Positions 1 to 11,472 of a stretch of DNA of 64,000 nucleotides are shown piece by piece. This DNA comes from Fennellomyces sp. T-0311 (taxonomy: Eukaryota; Mucoromycota; Mucoromycetes; Mucorales; Lichtheimiaceae), in assembly GCA_025266875.1 (NCBI GenBank), contig JALLLT010000004.1:558001-622000 (forward strand). Reading direction: 5' to 3'. Each line of letters begins with the position of its first letter. Positions within the stretch are counted from its first letter, which is position 1. Position numbers and translations under genes: made by a program. The notes beneath the pieces are model-generated. The model was not told where the DNA came from and ran no database searches. It was given only the letters and a program-made list of their open reading frames with translations.

Positions 1-786
1 TTTGGCTCGTATTCACAACAAGGCTACTCTGGTACGGAAATTTGTTACATATTAAAAGCATATCAACTCTGCGCAGTATCAAGCTCACAATTAGTTATTG
101 CTCGATACTATGCATTAGTTTATATCATAGCTACTTGGTTCATTTTTGAATGTTATCCTCATCCTTGGCACAGTCGTCCGTACTTGGAAATTTATATTCG
201 TCCGTGGACAAGCTATGATGAGATTCGATAATATGCTTCCAATATCTTTTTATCTAATAGTCCAGCCAAATTACCGGTCCCATATTCACCGCGATATATA
301 GTGGATCGTTTCTGCGCTATTACACTCCAACCTATTATCATTCTAGACATATTCGAACACTTAAAGTCCCCGATATGGATTCGCCCATGACCGTCAATTA
401 CTGTGGCCATTCATTTATTATGTGCATTAATCTGTTTCAGGTTGCGCGATCCTTATTATTCGAGACATGCATTCACCTGCACTTCGATTCCGCTGCTTCA
501 TGGTGGCCGATATCGTTGTCAAGGCGGGGATAACCTTTGGCAGCTATGCTTACGAAACATCTGGAATCACGAAACTAACAATATGACGTTCATTATATCA
601 CTTTCAACACGATGAGCTCGAGTGAATCAAGGCATTGTGCATTAAAGGGCTACTTGAAGTTTTGTCACACAGATTAATTAAGCGCGGAGTTCGCTTGGGT
701 TGGCATTTTTTTCCATACGGCAAACTTGTCTTCTTGCCATGTATTATCTTTCACCGTTCCACTCCTTTTAATCAGCAAAAATAACA
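1..786. other. Left-edge intergenic DNA, no supported gene
   Basis: No ORF here has a convincing start, splice pattern or family motif. A 65-codon minus-strand frame at about 213-410 is protein-like in its last third but has no partner exon that I can join. The final 100 bp are pyrimidine-rich and AT-rich and probably hold the promoter of the Rax1-like gene. Confidence 0.5.
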
Positions 787-2255
787 ATGCAAAACACACG
801 ACCACCGCTCACTAATGAGCAATCCACCGTCTCGGCGTATGCACACATCCTCGACGATTTCTCTACAGATGGCGGACCACAGCGACAATGGAGCATTCGA
901 CAAGCCAACAGTCGACTGAATGCACAGGGTCTCCAATCAGCATTGGAAAGCGATCTCAACCTACACTATCAAGGAGAAGAAAAGGCCGGGATACCAATGA
1001 CGGTCTTATCGCCCACACAAGGGCAATCCAACAACCCGTACCTGAGCTCACCACCCATGTCTCCGACCAGCAAAAGTCTGAAGCACAAAACGTACGGCTT
1101 CAACGATCCGTTTGCGGAGGCACCAATGGAAGCGTGGCAAGAAATGAAGGACTACAATTTGCGAGCAAACGGACTGCCGACGCTGGATCAAATGATGCGG
1201 TTACATACGCTGACGCCGTTGACCCAGTCCAACTTTATTGCGTTTCTGCGACGACGCGGTGTCCATCAAAACTTGAACTTTTTGCTGGAATTGGAAACGC
1301 ACGATAAGCTGTGGAATGCGCACATCCAGAGCATGCGACGGCAGACGAGATCCAGCGCTGATCGATTGTCCAGGTTCTTGGAGAGTGCAGCTGAAAAGCC
1401 CGCCAACACCAAAGATACCATGATGATGATGTACGACCCGCATCACCACCAGACCACCAATTATAGCGAAACGCCCGACACACAGGACCTCTTGAATAAG
1501 CAGCAGTACTTTCCATCCACCGACGACATCGCCAGCCAAGCAGGAACCCCTGCTAGCCCATCCCCGTATGCTTCACGGAGCCCCAACGGCAGATCACTCG
1601 GCCGACACGATCTGGAGCAGAATGCAACCAGAATATACCGCACGTTCTGCGCACCGTTAGATGCAGCTCAGCCCATCCATCTGCCCGATGATCACCGTAC
1701 TGTCTTGGAGGAATTGATCGAGAAGCACCATCGACCCGAGCCGATCGTGTTTGAATCGGCGCGTTCACATGTATTCGAAATCCTCAACGTGTTCTACTAT
1801 CCACAATTCGTCGACTCTGTACTGTATACCAACCTGGCACGGGCTAGCGCTCGCATTGTACTTTTGTTTGGCTTGATCTGTCTGACCATTGGGTTCGCCG
1901 TCGAACTCAGCCTGATATTCCTGGACTCAGGACACATGGGGACGCGCTGGTGGGCCATTCTTCCATTTTTTTTCGGATGGACCAATGTTCTTGCCGGATT
2001 CACCGATTTTGCGTGGTGGTTGGCCTTTACAGGCAAAAGGTAAGTCCATATCACGCGTTTGCTTTACGGGTATCTCATTGAACGGTGCATTATAGCGAGA
2101 TTAGCTTCTTCGCCTTTGAGCCGATCCAAGACAAGACCGTCCTCCGCATCCATCGCAAGCGCGCGTTTCTCTGGCTGGCCGGCTCTATCGTCCTTGCTCT
2201 TCTCTCGACCATTATTTTTGGCTTCATTCCTGGTGCCAGGCTGCGGGCGCCTTAG
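787..2255 (+). CDS. RAX1: Rax1-like protein: split RGS domain plus three membrane segments
   Basis: Two exons, 787-2039 and 2096-2255, are joined across a 56-bp GT-AG intron and give 470 residues. The N-terminal 110 residues are polar. An RGS-like fold starts near residue 120 (LPTLDQMMRLHTL, then FIAFLRRRG), is interrupted by a His/Met/Gln-rich insert (about 200-290) and resumes until about 345. Three hydrophobic segments follow, near 350-375, 383-412 and 444-464; the last lies in exon 2 after the motif FEPIQDKTVLRIHRKRA. RGS followed by C-terminal membrane spans is the layout of fungal Rax1, which with Rax2 marks the bud-site or cell-pole cortex. Without the intron the ORF would stop after the second span, so the splice is well supported. 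The role is inferred from family membership. Confidence 0.8.
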
Positions 2256-2594
2256 CCAACACCATCGTCCACCCCTCGTTCCCTCCTATTGCCTTTATTT
2301 ATTTGCACACAGACATTTCACCACGTTCTTCCCTCCTATACTTTCACCAGCCCCCTTCTACTGTCTAATATATTGTCTATATAATTTCGCTCTGGCAGCA
2401 AATTGTGAGTAGTACCCTTTCTGTTATCTGAAAAATTTAACATGTCTTGAAATCTTGTTTCGGATGCTGGATATTCTGCTTGATTAAGTTGGCTGCTAGG
2501 TGGCACTGTCGCCGCTTATGCTGTTTGCTTCGCTCCGAGTTACACGAGGATCAAAATTGCGTGCGAAACGAGCGAAAGTGAGCAACCGCCGTTA
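2256..2594 (+). other. Spacer between the Rax1-like and serine racemase genes
   Basis: The first 150 bp are C/T-rich and end in a T/A-rich stretch, as expected for a 3' UTR and polyadenylation region. The rest is the probable promoter of the downstream gene. No other feature is visible. Confidence 0.4.
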
Positions 2595-3688
2595 ATGATG
2601 AGCAACAACCAAAAATCACTCGGCAGCGGGTACACGAAAGTTACGATCGAAGACGTCCAAGCTGCTGCAGCTCGCATTAGCGTTCACCGTACACCTGTGC
2701 TGACGAATGAAACCATCAATCGCATTGCTTCCGAGAACGCAGGTCGGCCTATTGAGATCTTTTTCAAGTGCGAATTACTTCAAAAGACAGGATGTAAGTA
2801 CGCAATCGCCTTTCTTTTATTAATATACGGGTGTTAATAAGAGTACTAGCTTTCAAATTTCGAGGAGCGTCGAATGCAGTACAGCTGTTGACAGATTCCG
2901 ATGCTGCCAAAGGAGTCGTGACCCATTCGTCTGGAAACCACGCCCAAGCACTTGCACTTGCTGCTAGTCGACGTGGAATCCCAGCTTACGTCGTAATGCC
3001 AAGCAATTCCCCCGAGGTGAAAAAGGCAGCTGTACGTGGCTATGATGCCAAAGTAATCGAATGCGAACCGACGCTTGAGAGTCGCGAAGCAACGGCCAGA
3101 AGGGTTACCGAGGAAACCGGTGCTACGTTTGTTCATCCATTCAATAATCCGAACGTGATTGCCGGTCAGGGCACGATTGCATTGGAGCTGCACGAACAGA
3201 CACCACAGCGATTGGATGCACTGGTGGTGCCAGTAGGTGGAGGTGGCATGCTCACCGGATGCTCTATTGCTAGCAAGGCATTGAGCCCACAGACGCGTGT
3301 CTTTGCAGCAGAGCCGCAGGCTGTCAATGATGCGTATCAATCGTATTACGGACAAGAGCGCATCAAAAATGCAGCCGGCGCACGGTCAGTTGCAGATGGT
3401 CTGCTGACGAACCTTGGGGATACGGCATATCACGACTTGCAGAAGAACATCCAAGGCGTGTTTGCGGTGACCGAGCAGGAAATCATCCGTGCGATGGAAT
3501 TGGTATGGGGTAGAATGAAACTGTGCATCGAGCCTAGCGCCGCGGTGGGCGTCGCGGTGATCTTGTACAACAAAGAGTTTCATAAGCGATGCAAGGAAGA
3601 TGAATTAACGCGTCTTGGCGTGGTGCTGTGCGGCGGCAATGTCGATGTTGCCAGAGTGGGAGCGCTGTTTGGCCAATACCTGCCGTAG
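2595..3688 (+). CDS. SRY1: PLP-dependent serine racemase / threo-3-hydroxyaspartate ammonia-lyase family enzyme
   Basis: Exons 2595-2793 and 2850-3688 (56-bp intron) give 345 residues, the usual length of this fold-type II family. Splicing rebuilds the motif KTGSFKFRGA, whose Lys69 would form the Schiff base with pyridoxal phosphate. SSGNHAQA (about 93-100) and the glycine loop VGGGGM (about 195-200), which holds the cofactor phosphate, follow at normal spacing. The end, VVLCGGNVD, is also typical. Family members racemise or deaminate serine or break down 3-hydroxyaspartate in the cytosol; sequence alone does not separate these activities. Two ATGs in tandem (2595, 2598) make the exact start uncertain by one codon. 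It is also related to threonine dehydratase, but lacks the C-terminal ACT regulatory domain. Confidence 0.87.
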
Positions 3689-3940
3689 CATTGATGGGAT
3701 GATAAAAAACACAGTTACCATTGACGATTTCAATTAGAACGATCTATAGTATGCGTGGTGATTGTTTGCTTTTGCGTGCGAGACTTGGCCAAATAAGAAT
3801 GACGGTCGTGCATGGGGGACGGATATTTTTAGGCCGCACGCACTATACAAGGCGCAGTAAAGTTTTAAGAAACAAAAGCATTTCTTCTCCTTTTCCCTTC
3901 CACTTTTCGTCTTTCACCTCAATCACTCACATTCTTGGCA

Positions 3941-4736
3941 ATGAGCAACAATGTGCCTCCGCAGCCGGAGATCGAGTACACAAAGAAAGCGAGACACGGC
4001 CATGGTCAGGACATGGTAGACGAGAATAACGTTCGGCAAGTCGCTGGCTGTCTTCCGATTGATCCAGTCAATAGGCGCTTCCTCCTGGTTTCCTCGCGGA
4101 AAAGACCAGGCGCCTGGGTCATTGTAAGCCTAATTTATATTTCTCCGTGCATCTCAGACTCACTTCGGAAACATATAGCCCAAGGGCGGTTGGGAGCAGG
4201 ATGAGACACAAGAGCACGCCGCTCTTCGCGAGACATGGGAAGAGGCCGGTATCAAAGGTCAAATCACACGACATATTGGGGTGTTTGCAGAACGTAACAA
4301 GAAGGGTGTCAAGGCACACCACTGGATCTACGAGCTGGAAATCCGCGAGGTTGTCAAGAAGTTTCCTGAAAAGAAGAAGCGTGAACGTCGATGGGTAACC
4401 GACTCGTGACATTGCAGCTGATATTCATAGCGCTGACTCTTTTTGCAGTTCACATACGACGAAGCATTGATTGCAACAAAGTCGGCATATTTGCACGACG
4501 CCATACGGTTATCTAGCCTCAATCCAGCTATTCACGAAGAACAGCAAAGCAACGCTACCCCACGCCAATCGCAAGAGACGTTTGCTAAGCAACCACCCTC
4601 GCCTCCACGACAGCATCAGACCCCTCCACCGCAGCAACAGCAGGATCAGCTCCCCCCCTCCCCACCCAACGGAGAAGCTTCCAAGAAGTCATTCGGCAAA
4701 CAGCTCAAATCCTTATTCCAAAGCAAGCCCAAGTAG
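3941..4736 (+). CDS. DDP1: Nudix diphosphoinositol polyphosphate phosphohydrolase
   Basis: Three exons, 3941-4123, 4179-4394 and 4449-4736, give 228 residues. Exon 2 opens with PKGGWEQDE and carries a complete Nudix box (about residues 64-86: GGWEQDE, then ALRETWEEAGI), with the metal-binding RE..EE glutamates present. The preceding VAGCLPID and the following KAHHWIYELEI fit the DIPP/Ddp1/Aps1 group, which hydrolyses inositol pyrophosphates and diadenosine polyphosphates. After residue 150 the chain becomes a Pro/Gln-rich tail ending in a basic stretch (KKSFGKQLKSLFQSKPK), longer than in yeast Ddp1. The ATG at 3941 is the first in a T-rich leader and is chosen as the start. The gene converges on the Adp1-like transporter with 114 bp between stop codons, part of it a TA repeat. 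Confidence 0.87.
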
Positions 4737-4850
4737 TGCATATATATATATATATATCCCTTAGTTAGAACTCTACAATGTTTTTACTGTATACACATCG
4801 CATATCAGGCTCTCCCTTTCAGGGGCTGCCTCGACCACATCATCCATAAA

Positions 4851-7800
4851 TTAACGGCGCTCTTTCACCAGATACTTTAAAAATATAAATGACGTTGACA
4901 GTGTGACGATGGCAAACAAGCATAGTCGTACAACATCAGGCCAGAACGCTTGGCCGTTGAATCCGAATCGGGCTAGAATCACAGGTCCTGGGATTTGGAT
5001 GTCGGCAATCGACTTGTCGCGCAGGGTGATATCCTTGAGTTCATTGACGATCAATGCCTCGTATCCGTAATTGAAAAAGCTTAGGTACTTGAGCCAACTA
5101 TATATGTCCATATTAGTAATCCACCTCGCATTGTTGCCGCGTCTATACTTGCTTTAGAAAAACCGGAATATGATCTATAATAAAGGGGGAAGCGGAGAGA
5201 GTGAAGGGCGAGGAAGTTTAGCCAAGATGCACAACGCTTTAGAAAATTCTGTTCATTCGTTCATTACCCTTATTAAGCAGAAATCCACCAAACAACATGG
5301 AAAACAGCATCACAAGGCTGGCAAGTAAGTTTGCGGCTGATACATTCTTGAACGCCGTTGCAAAGCAAAGACATAATCCGGCCGCAGCAAGATTGAACAG
5401 GACAAGCACGAGCAGGAACTTGCCAAAGACGGTTATCGCCGGATTCAATCCGACCATGTAGTAGCTAACGGAGCCCATCACCAGGGGCGGTAATACGCGG
5501 AGTGGCACAATGTCAAACATAACCTTGGCGCAGAAATAGCTTGCAGGACTGTAGTATCCGTTTTCCCGTTCACGCGTAAATAAGACTCGTTCTCGACTGA
5601 ACATGTCTAATGCACTTGTAGATGCAAAGCCTAGAAGCGCACACATGAAGAATAACACGCCAAGCCGGTTCTGGACACCCGAGAGATCAACATCCACTTG
5701 CCAAAATAAACTGCCGAGTAAGATGCCAAGGAGGGCTGAGCACACCATGTGCGCAAAGAACAGAAACGGGTTCCGGTATAGATTGATGAACGTGCGCGAT
5801 GATAGAAGGGACTATTAAGGTGTTAGGAGTTACGGACCGTAGCATGATGCACTTTCAAAGTGAAACTCTTACAAGTTCGTGGAAGAACTGGACTAATGAG
5901 AGCGGCGAATATATGTTTTCGCTGTCAACCCATACGGAGTACCGTCCGTTCTCTGGTGCATTATTGTTTGTAGATTGTCGTATCTTGGCACGGATAGCGT
6001 CTGCAAACGCGGATGATTTGAAAGATTCGATTAGATGATAGGCGTGGTTCGATTCGGATAGCAGCGTGAATTCTGAGGAAGCAGGTGTCTCGTTACTGTT
6101 GATTCCGCGAACCGTGTCAGATATAAGTTGCCTGGATTCTTCAGAGGGTCGAAGATCATCTAGTTGCTGCGTACTAGCAATGGAAGACGCTCGACTGTGT
6201 GGCAAAGCAAACGAACGATCGTCAGAGCTCTCATCCATATCATCCGGGCGTTTCATTGTGAGATCAACTGTTATCGAATAATATTACTATTCCTGGCAAC
6301 GGATATCACGTTTTTTGCTTACTGAGATAGTCGGCCACATTGTAGTCAGAAGGCACAGGGAACCCAATGTCTCGAAAAAAATACGATGTTTGGTTGGCAG
6401 GCCCAAAATATACCTTTTATTGTTACCACATTTGTTAAAGTAAGTTTTTCTATTATGACTCACCGTGTGTCCGTTTGCTAGAAGCATAAGCTTGTCAAAC
6501 ATTTTGAAAATGTTTGATCGAGGCTGTGTGCGGTTAGCTTATTATATTAAAATGTCGTAATTCTGCTTTTACCTGATGGATAGTGACCACCACGGTTCGT
6601 CGGCCTTGCTTGCTGAGTTTCCGAAGACATTCCATGACAACGCCAGCATTATAGGCATCCAAACCACTTGTCGGTTCATCCAGGAACAGTAAACTTGGGC
6701 TAGTCACTAGTTCTTTTCCTATACTTACGCGCCTCTTTTCACCGCCACTAATACCTCGTTGGCCTGGTGATCCAATAGTCGAATCTGCAATGGCATCTAA
6801 ACCCAGCTCCTGAATCACATCTGCTACCCGTTTTTGCTTTAAACGCACGCTCATCTTGCGTGGTAACCGAAGCATGGCCGCATACATTAACGTTTCACGC
6901 ACAGTCAGGGTTCCCATAAGCGTATCGTCTTGATCCACGAAGCCCGATATTTGCTTGAATCGTCTTCGAGTCGGTACAGTTCCATTGATCATGATACTTC
7001 CACTGGTAACACCTCTTTTGTGCTTGCGCGCCAAGATGTCCATCAAACTGGATTTACCAGCACCAGATGGCCCCATTACAGCTAAAAGTTCTCCAGGTTC
7101 AACCCATCCCGATATGCCTGACAATATGTGCTTTCCGCCTTTTTTTTTTAAAAAAAAAGGTTAATGCTCTTTCTTTGTGCAGATGATTATAGACTTACCA
7201 ATGGTGTAGCAAATATCATCAAAGGTCAACAGCATCTCTTTTCGCATATCCTGCAATATGTCACCATCGGTTTCATCGTCTTCGTCAAAGTCATCTAACG
7301 CTATTCGAGATCCAAACATGCGTTGCTGTCGTTGGGCGGTTAGCTTGACAACGACATAGATGATAAAACAAGCAATCACAATTGCTGATAGGATGACTGT
7401 TTCGGTAAATCGAGAAAATTCACGTTCCTAGCCAGTTTCTGTAAGCATTTCTCTTCGCGAGACTTTGCCTAGAACTTACGATCGGATGGACATCGAGATA
7501 GTCCTGCTCATTTGCGCATTCACCAACATCACAGTTCAGGGCAATATTATCCGGGAAAACACTGACCAATGTTGAGTATTCTTTTTTAAACGTAAGTGTC
7601 AATATCCGTTAATCCACCTTTTCCTCCTCTTCACTTACCATTGTACCAGCAATCAATTCCATCTTTACAGAACCATTCTGAAGGTCCTTTTACATTGGCT
7701 ACTAGCTCGGACATATCTGGGATTCGGGTCAATTGAATTTGATCCAGTTAAGCCCACGGATATCCGAACTCACCCACTTCTTTGCCGCACATGAAAGCCC

Positions 7801-8737
7801 CTTTCATACAGCCACATTTGGCTTTGGGACATTTCCCATGAACGTCAACTCCATCCGACGCTAAAAGACAGTATCAGGTGCTGAATAGAGAATTGATCGA
7901 ATCCTACTTGTTTGAGTGCATTCCGAAAGTTCACAGTAAAACTGTTCCTCTGCATCTTTCCAGAACTGAAAAACACATTCTCGCTTCTCCCATTCACACT
8001 GTAGAGACACGTGTGTATTATCAATCCATGGTATATCTATGATTCAGCTCGTTATTCACATATAATAGCCAGTTTATCATGTTGCATACTCGTTGTGTCG
8101 CACCACGCATGCATTGATTTAAGGCCGATCGCCGACTTGATACACGTTGCGTTGGCTCCCTTTTGCGGGACACAAGACTGGTCGTTCTGGCACACGTTAC
8201 AATTGGTCCCGCCCCACCTATTCATGGCATTTAGTGCTTTGCTTCATTTTTGTTGAGGAAGCACCACATATGTACCCATCGTCACAAGCGCATTGGTCAC
8301 CATGGCGAACAGGTCGATCGGGTGAATAGAGTGATCCACATAATGGTTCCGAGCAATCGAGCCCACCTATCGTGGCATACTTTAGTTATGGATGTTCCTT
8401 CTGCTACAAAGGGTTATTGTAATTTACCCCATCCTGGAATACATTGACAAGCACCGCTGGCATCGCAACTACCACCATTGGTACATGAATCGGAGGGAAG
8501 CTGACAGTTGAAACACGGTGGACATTCTGGATTTTGCCGTTTGTCTAGCAAATGTGACCTCCGGCAAGTGTTCGACATTGTGAGAGAAAAGCACGGGAAA
8601 GTGGGAACGTAGCGCTTCCGTCTGTTGCAGGAAATTGGGAAGGTGGTACAAGTACAGAAGCCGGAAAACGGTGGGTTTCATATACCTGCCTTGTGGATTA
8701 GGTCATCACCACCCGAAAATGAAAAGTTTACTGGCAT
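4851..8737 (-). CDS. ADP1: Adp1-like ABCG transporter with N-terminal EGF-type cysteine-rich region
   Basis: Sixteen exons fit in phase (from 5' to 3'): 8737-8686, 8544-8428, 8366-8276, 8217-8090, 8036-7908, 7860-7774, 7716-7639, 7580-7480, 7427-7199, 7138-6573, 6523-6464, 6413-6323, 6267-5873, 5811-5268, 5174-5153, 5097-4851; 978 residues in total. The extracellular part has [22 protein letters not shown] and [11 protein letters not shown], i.e. EGF-like modules. A membrane span (about 268-287) precedes the ATPase: Walker A GPSGAGKS (360-367), signature ISGGEKRR (467-474), Walker B LLFLDEP (487-493). The C-terminal membrane domain includes [17 protein letters not shown] and [10 protein letters not shown]. 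This order, EGF-TM-ABC-TM6, is that of yeast Adp1, whose substrate is unknown. Exon 15 is only 22 nt and is followed by a GC-AG intron. The first exon is uncertain: it encodes no signal peptide and its intron is 141 bp. Confidence 0.88.
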
Positions 8738-10628
8738 TGTGTACGCTTTGGAGCGATAGATGCCTCAGTTAATAGCACTGTTATGCACCAAACACTACTT
8801 CTACAAAAATGATCTTTCTGTAATTCGGTATACCTCAGACCTGATGTTTATTTAATGTACGCTGCATAATCCAAAGAGACGTATAAACGACATAGAATCC
8901 AGTGCACATGAAACAGTGTCGAACACGGTAATGATCAAGTAATTAATATGCAATTAATACGACAGTTAAAGGCGTTTGTCAGGAAGAAGGGCACGCCTCG
9001 CTTATAACTCCTAGAGGCTTTCATAGTATAAGAGACATATTAATGATTACATACGAAAATATACAAAATTCTATCTGTATGTACCAAATGGCCGAATGGT
9101 AAGTATAAGTATTTGAAAGTTATGTATGTATTATCATGTTGTGATCGCGGTACTCATATCTAAAGTACAAATGTAGTAGGTATCATATAATGAACTGTAT
9201 TCAGTTTTCGAATTCCCTGATACAACACTATAAAGTAGAAGTATTGGCCAGGAAGCGACCATATACCTATTGGAGCAGGTCAAAAAGTCTTGCAAATAAA
9301 TTTATACTTTTTCAACTAGAAGTATTGGCCCTTATACTTATTTGCAGAGTGGGTCATATGGGGCACATACCACAATATATTACGCATGACGATGGATGAG
9401 CAGGTTCCTTGATCCTTAGATTTTGACCTGTTACTACCATTGATATGACCACCAGTCTCTTCAAGAATTTGAACCTTGTACTGAGCTGATACCTAAGAAT
9501 TTTTTAGTTTAATAGACTCAACCTTCTGATATTGGGAGAAGAAGTAAATACATCTCAGATTTGCGTGAATCTGCGAAAAAAAACCAGTAATCTTTTGTGC
9601 TAAGAAGTGCGAAACACGACTAGTTGTTTCGTTGTGTACGTAATACGGTCATCAACGGACAACAGATTGTATGTAGAAACTTCTGTTTAGTAGTTTCGCT
9701 GGACAGTAGATCAAAAAGTCATTTTATGATTGGACTTAAAACAGATAACGTATGTCATCGTCGGAGACAAGTCTCCTATAAATGCTAATTACAGAGTGTA
9801 ATAGGCATGACATAGAAATACTTTAGCGATAATGAATAGCTCGGTAAAATTAGACACCAATCACTTTAAGCTGGGATGCATATGTTCTAAAGGTTTGATT
9901 TGCCGAAACATTTGCATTATCCAGTATCCAATAATAAGGGTGTGAATGGGGGGAATGACGCATGGCCTATGCAGATCTCATCCGAGGAACAACGGCATGA
10001 TCAGCTGAAAGTATGTCTCGGTAAGCTTATACCAGTGGCGCCTTACATCTAATAGCCATATGTTGCTTTTGTACTATGTGTCGTTTTATAATATGTTATT
10101 GTTTATTATATATGCCAGCTACTTTCAAAAACTTCGGCTTTGCATTGAATTACCCACATTATGGCATATATATATATATATATATATATATCAAGCGGTC
10201 TGATGTGGTTCTTAAGATGCTTCGGAAGTTCTTTCTATCGGCATTTTGTTACACGAACGAATACATGATACGGGGGTCACGTCGAAGCAATACGGTCAAT
10301 GAACCATCCGATCTAGATCGGATTAAAGTTTGTGTTTATCAATGAAGTGTTGAATGTCGCATAGTGTAAACATTGAAAAAAAAGTAATCGGATATTTCGG
10401 AATGCGTTGATATCCAGATAATCGGGATAATAAACTGATAAAAAGAAAAGAACAAAGTGGGCTGTTCTATCCGCGGCCCTCTTTGCAGCGTTTCTTGCCT
10501 TTTTTCAATTACAGCAAAGCCGCGGGTGTTATGCATATTGATCCTATATATCCACTAAAGTAATTTTGGCGGGTAAAGGGGGCTGTGTTGATTATCAGCA
10601 TCATTTTTTTCTGATCAATTGCCTAAAT
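8738..10628. other. AT-rich intergenic region with short repeats
   Basis: I see no protein gene. The stretch contains the short insertion at 9237-9330, a diverged inverted partial copy near 9419-9450, and a TA dinucleotide run near 10165-10192. The part next to 8738 should hold the promoter of the Adp1-like gene. Confidence 0.45.
9237..9330 (+). mobile_element. 68-bp dispersed element flanked by 13-bp direct repeats
   Basis: The 13-mer AGAAGTATTGGCC occurs perfectly at 9237-9249 and again at 9318-9330. The 68 bp between them (9250-9317) are found again, diverged and on the other strand, at 63199-63269; both share GGAAGCGA, CATATACCTA, GAGCAGGTCAAAAAGTCTT and TTTTCAACT. A target-site duplication of 13 bp around a short unit suggests insertion by target-primed reverse transcription or a similar copy mechanism. 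The unit has no coding capacity and no obvious RNA polymerase III boxes. Confidence 0.55.
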
Positions 10629-11472
10629 ATGAAAAAGATAAACTGCAATGCCTTTACCAGTGGTAGCTCGGGAAGAGTACATGTTGATGATGCTGACTAT
10701 AGTCGGGATCTCCGTATACGTATATATACACCGAGCACGTATGAAACTGGAAGCGTCTTAAGCAGTTTTCCCTATGATTTCAACGCTTGTACAGGAGCCT
10801 CACGAGTAAGTATCAACACTTTGTACAGTAATTTTGTTCCCTAACTTTAATAGAGAGTTATAAACTTTTTTTCCACTGAAGTTGATCTGCTTTATATTTT
10901 AGAGGCAGCAATAAACTAGAACAATCTGGTGATTGTAGATAGGGGTACACGCTAAGGCCTTGGAGTCGTTGATTTATCAGATGGGAAGACTGCTAAATGT
11001 ATCACAAGGAGGTCAATTGTTTGTACCATTTTCTCACGAGGCTAGTTCTGACACTATTAGACATCACAATATGTTCCTTTGGGATCCAAAAGCATGTTTT
11101 GCTGAGCTGTTTCAGTATCGTTCTATATTTGTACCATTGACACCCTATGAAGATCATCTCGCTTTCTCTCATTCTTGGACAGATTTGCAATATTTAATGC
11201 CTCGAGGTGTGGTGATGACTGCAATACAATGTTCACTTCACGTCAATACACGCAAATGCTTGTTTACTTTCCTGATCAGAGATGGTGCACTTTTGACACA
11301 CATTAATGATGGTCACTTGCTTACTAAAAAAGAAAACCCCACAACCTTCATCCAATCACCTGTTGCCGAAGTCCTTCTCTTCCCCGGACAATTTTTTTCG
11401 TACTTCACGTGGCCAACTGAGTATCCAGGCATGATGTTCTTCTGCGACACATTACCTTATTATTATGCATAA
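10629..11472 (+). CDS. Orphan protein, spliced, function unknown
   Basis: The best model starts at ATG 10629 and ends its first exon at 10805 (CGA before GTAAGT). The long final exon runs from about 10939 to 11472. A middle exon 10854-10886 is possible, because two short introns of 48 and 52 bp keep the frame equally well. The product is about 240 residues, with no signal peptide and no motif I recognise. The final exon is rich in Phe, Leu and His and ends in CDTLPYYYA. Codon use is more AT-rich than in neighbouring housekeeping genes. It may be a lineage-specific gene or part of an old element. The upstream flank has a TA-rich tract; the downstream flank holds an imperfect hairpin at 11490-11534. 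Confidence 0.35.

Noticed and set aside
7141..7160. T9-A9 palindrome in an Adp1 intron as a terminator or hairpin element
   Set aside because: It lies in a normal-length intron and only reflects a polypyrimidine tract beside an A-run.
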